Shown in pieces: positions 62,196 to 64,000 of a stretch of 64,000 bases of DNA. The DNA lies in the NCBI GenBank assembly GCA_013397795.1, contig VZTJ01005995.1:868001-932000 (forward strand). The letters are read 5' to 3'. This stretch comes from Orthonyx spaldingii. Its lineage: Eukaryota; Chordata; Aves; Passeriformes; Orthonychidae. Each line of letters starts with the position of its first letter. Position 1 is the stretch's first letter. The translations under genes and the position numbers were made by a program. Under the pieces are notes generated by a model that was not told the DNA's origin, did not search any database, and saw only the letters and a program-made list of their open reading frames with translations.

Positions 62196-64000
62196 TCTCT
62201 CTGCTGAGAATAATGTTGCAACTATTCAAAGATTTTAATTAGCTTCTGAACATTAATTCCGATATTACATAAAAGCAAGTCTGAGTATCAAAGTCTCAAA
62301 CCAATATTAATCATAATTTGAGAAGTAGCCCTAGAAGCAGATTTGAAAAAGTATATGTACTCAAAGTCTGGTCAACACCTTCTGCGTCTTCCAAACACAC
62401 TGAATTTAATGAACAGAGGCAGTCTTCTAGTTCCCAATTCCAAGTGCTCAGAGTCCAAGTATGTAACTTGCTCTTATAGCTTTGTCTTCTTTGCTGAACA
62501 CTTGATCAGTTCTTTGCTATGTATTTTAAATTCCAATATAGAGAGCTTCTTTAAATATTAATTTCTCTGTGTATGCATATGACTCAAACTGACCCAAAGG
62601 CTATGAAGTGGTGTCAGACTCCATAAATTAGGAAAAATAAACTCTACTGAGTATGGTATGATTTGAGGCTGAGAGCAGTACTAGATGATATGGGATTAAA
62701 GACATAACTGTATCATTGAATTGCTGTGGTAATCAGTAAATAATTTTTCTGCTGTCCATATTTTTATATGATAGATATAATGGAAATATGGGAAATTGTG
62801 ATGGCATAATCATGCAGTTTCTTTCCCATTTTTTGGTGCTTTCTATAAATCTGCATATTATCCTTCAATATAGAAATTATAATTGAGGTTTTCAATTTAT
62901 TCTTTAATCCTAAATACTATTTTTTTACCCTTAAAGGAGGACAAGGAACTTCCATGGCATTGCAACAATATATTTTTAAATAATTTCATCATTTCAAAAG
63001 TAACAACAAAAAATAACGCAATGTGATGAATTTTGTATAAATCACATGCACCAAAGATACATTGAATACTCACTTTTGAAAACATAAATCTAAAGAAATG
63101 GAAGGGAAAATAAATAACAAAAACCTAGGCTGAAGGCTTCATTGTTGGGCTGACATATTTACCATTCGTTTAAGCACTTTAGAAGTTTATCAAAATTAAC
63201 AGAAACTGAAGGAGTTATTTAATTCTTAGAAACAAGTTGTATCCTTTATTCCCATTTTGTAAAACTAAGCTGTAAATTTTCTATTTAATCCTTGAAGGTA
63301 AACAAAAAGCTTGTTCTAGTTGAATAATTAATTGTTTAATGAATTTCAGCTTTAAATAAAGTGACTTCTTCACTTTTCCCATGCACCTGCTCAGAGAAAG
63401 CAAGAGAACAAAGGGGACAGAACAATAATTTCTTGTTATGACATTGTATTATTTATTATGTTTTCTGATTAATTTTTATGCCATTTAGATGTCTTTAATA
63501 TTTATGCCAGTTATTACTTCTGCATTTTTGTGTTAAATTATTTGATTTAATAAAATCTCGCTTCAAGATTTCAAGTCTGCAACAGTGCTACCAGAGCTGC
63601 CAAATCCCACCGAAACTTAAAGGACTGTCCCAAGGAGTAGGTGTTACCCTGCAGATACATTGAATGATTAGGTTTGGGACATTATCTGAGATTTAAATTG
63701 CATGAAAAAGTATTTGCTTGCTGCTAGAATTATCAATCAATTCAGAAGGAGTTTAAATCACAAACGAATAAGGTGTTACCATGAGAAAGACAGAGAGAGT
63801 GTGTCCCCATCCTCCCTTTGCATGGAAACAAAAGCATGAGAGACAAGAGAAAAAAGGCCTAATAAAAAAGGCTGGGAGAGATATCTTCTCTTCTTCCCTC
63901 TTTACACTCTTACTGTGTTTTTTCTGATTGATGGATTCAATCTCTGGTGAGTTAGTAGGGTCCAGCACTGTCCTTGTAGCTGTCTTTCCCATCTGTCACC
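62196..64000. other. AT-rich intergenic DNA, no gene recognised
   Basis: Nothing recognised up to the window end. The 79-codon frame at 63753-63992 on the - strand has no signature. Confidence 0.5.

Overview
The window looks like a gene desert in a bird genome. The evidence is a series of chicken-repeat-1 (CR1) LINE fragments, including one copy that ends in the CR1-type ATTCTGTG tandem repeat, and one LTR of a type I know from avian ERVL elements. The DNA is AT-rich, has short poly-A/T tracts and dinucleotide runs, and has no bacterial-style gene packing. I found no convincing intact protein-coding gene, tRNA, rRNA, CRISPR array or operon. The open frames, none longer than 169 codons, behave as chance frames: several lie across non-coding CR1 3' tails, others in AT-rich DNA, and none shows a recognisable cellular domain. 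CR1 and LTR assignments come from remembered consensus sequences, not a database search, so edges are approximate.

Layout. 1-675 is a CR1 copy on the + strand in which ORF2 sequence (between the endonuclease and reverse transcriptase) is joined directly to the CR1 3' end. 8600-9037 is a CR1 3' region. 12447-12520 is a small reverse-transcriptase scrap. 16075-16650 is a GC-rich probable solo LTR on the - strand with paired U3 repeats and a poly(A) signal. 18080-18335 is a diverged CR1 piece, and shortly after it, at 18601-18856, comes a splice-acceptor-like tract followed by a long frame broken by one stop (possible dead exon). 24480-25166 holds a G/T-rich tract, a CR1 ORF1-like stretch and a CR1 3' tail. 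31085-31355 is another CR1 3' region.

33480-36693 is the most structured stretch: two CR1 ORF2 blocks on the same strand, nearly consecutive in the consensus, separated by about 2 kb that contains a CR1 tail on the opposite strand. 39461-40059 is a solo ERVL-type LTR on the - strand with a 5-bp target duplication that differs at one base. 46008-46690 is a CR1 copy on the - strand; 48225-48405, 55263-55357 and 62060-62195 are short CR1 remnants. The rest is AT-rich sequence in which I recognise nothing beyond simple repeats and a few less AT-rich islands.

Nothing here works as a pathway. The readable history is one of repeated LINE and LTR insertion followed by decay. I did not find a new biological system. 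The observations most worth checking are the possible dead exon near 18.6 kb, the interrupted CR1 at 33.5-36.7 kb, the two rearranged CR1 copies (0-0.7 kb and 24.5-25.2 kb) and the GC-rich LTR at 16 kb.
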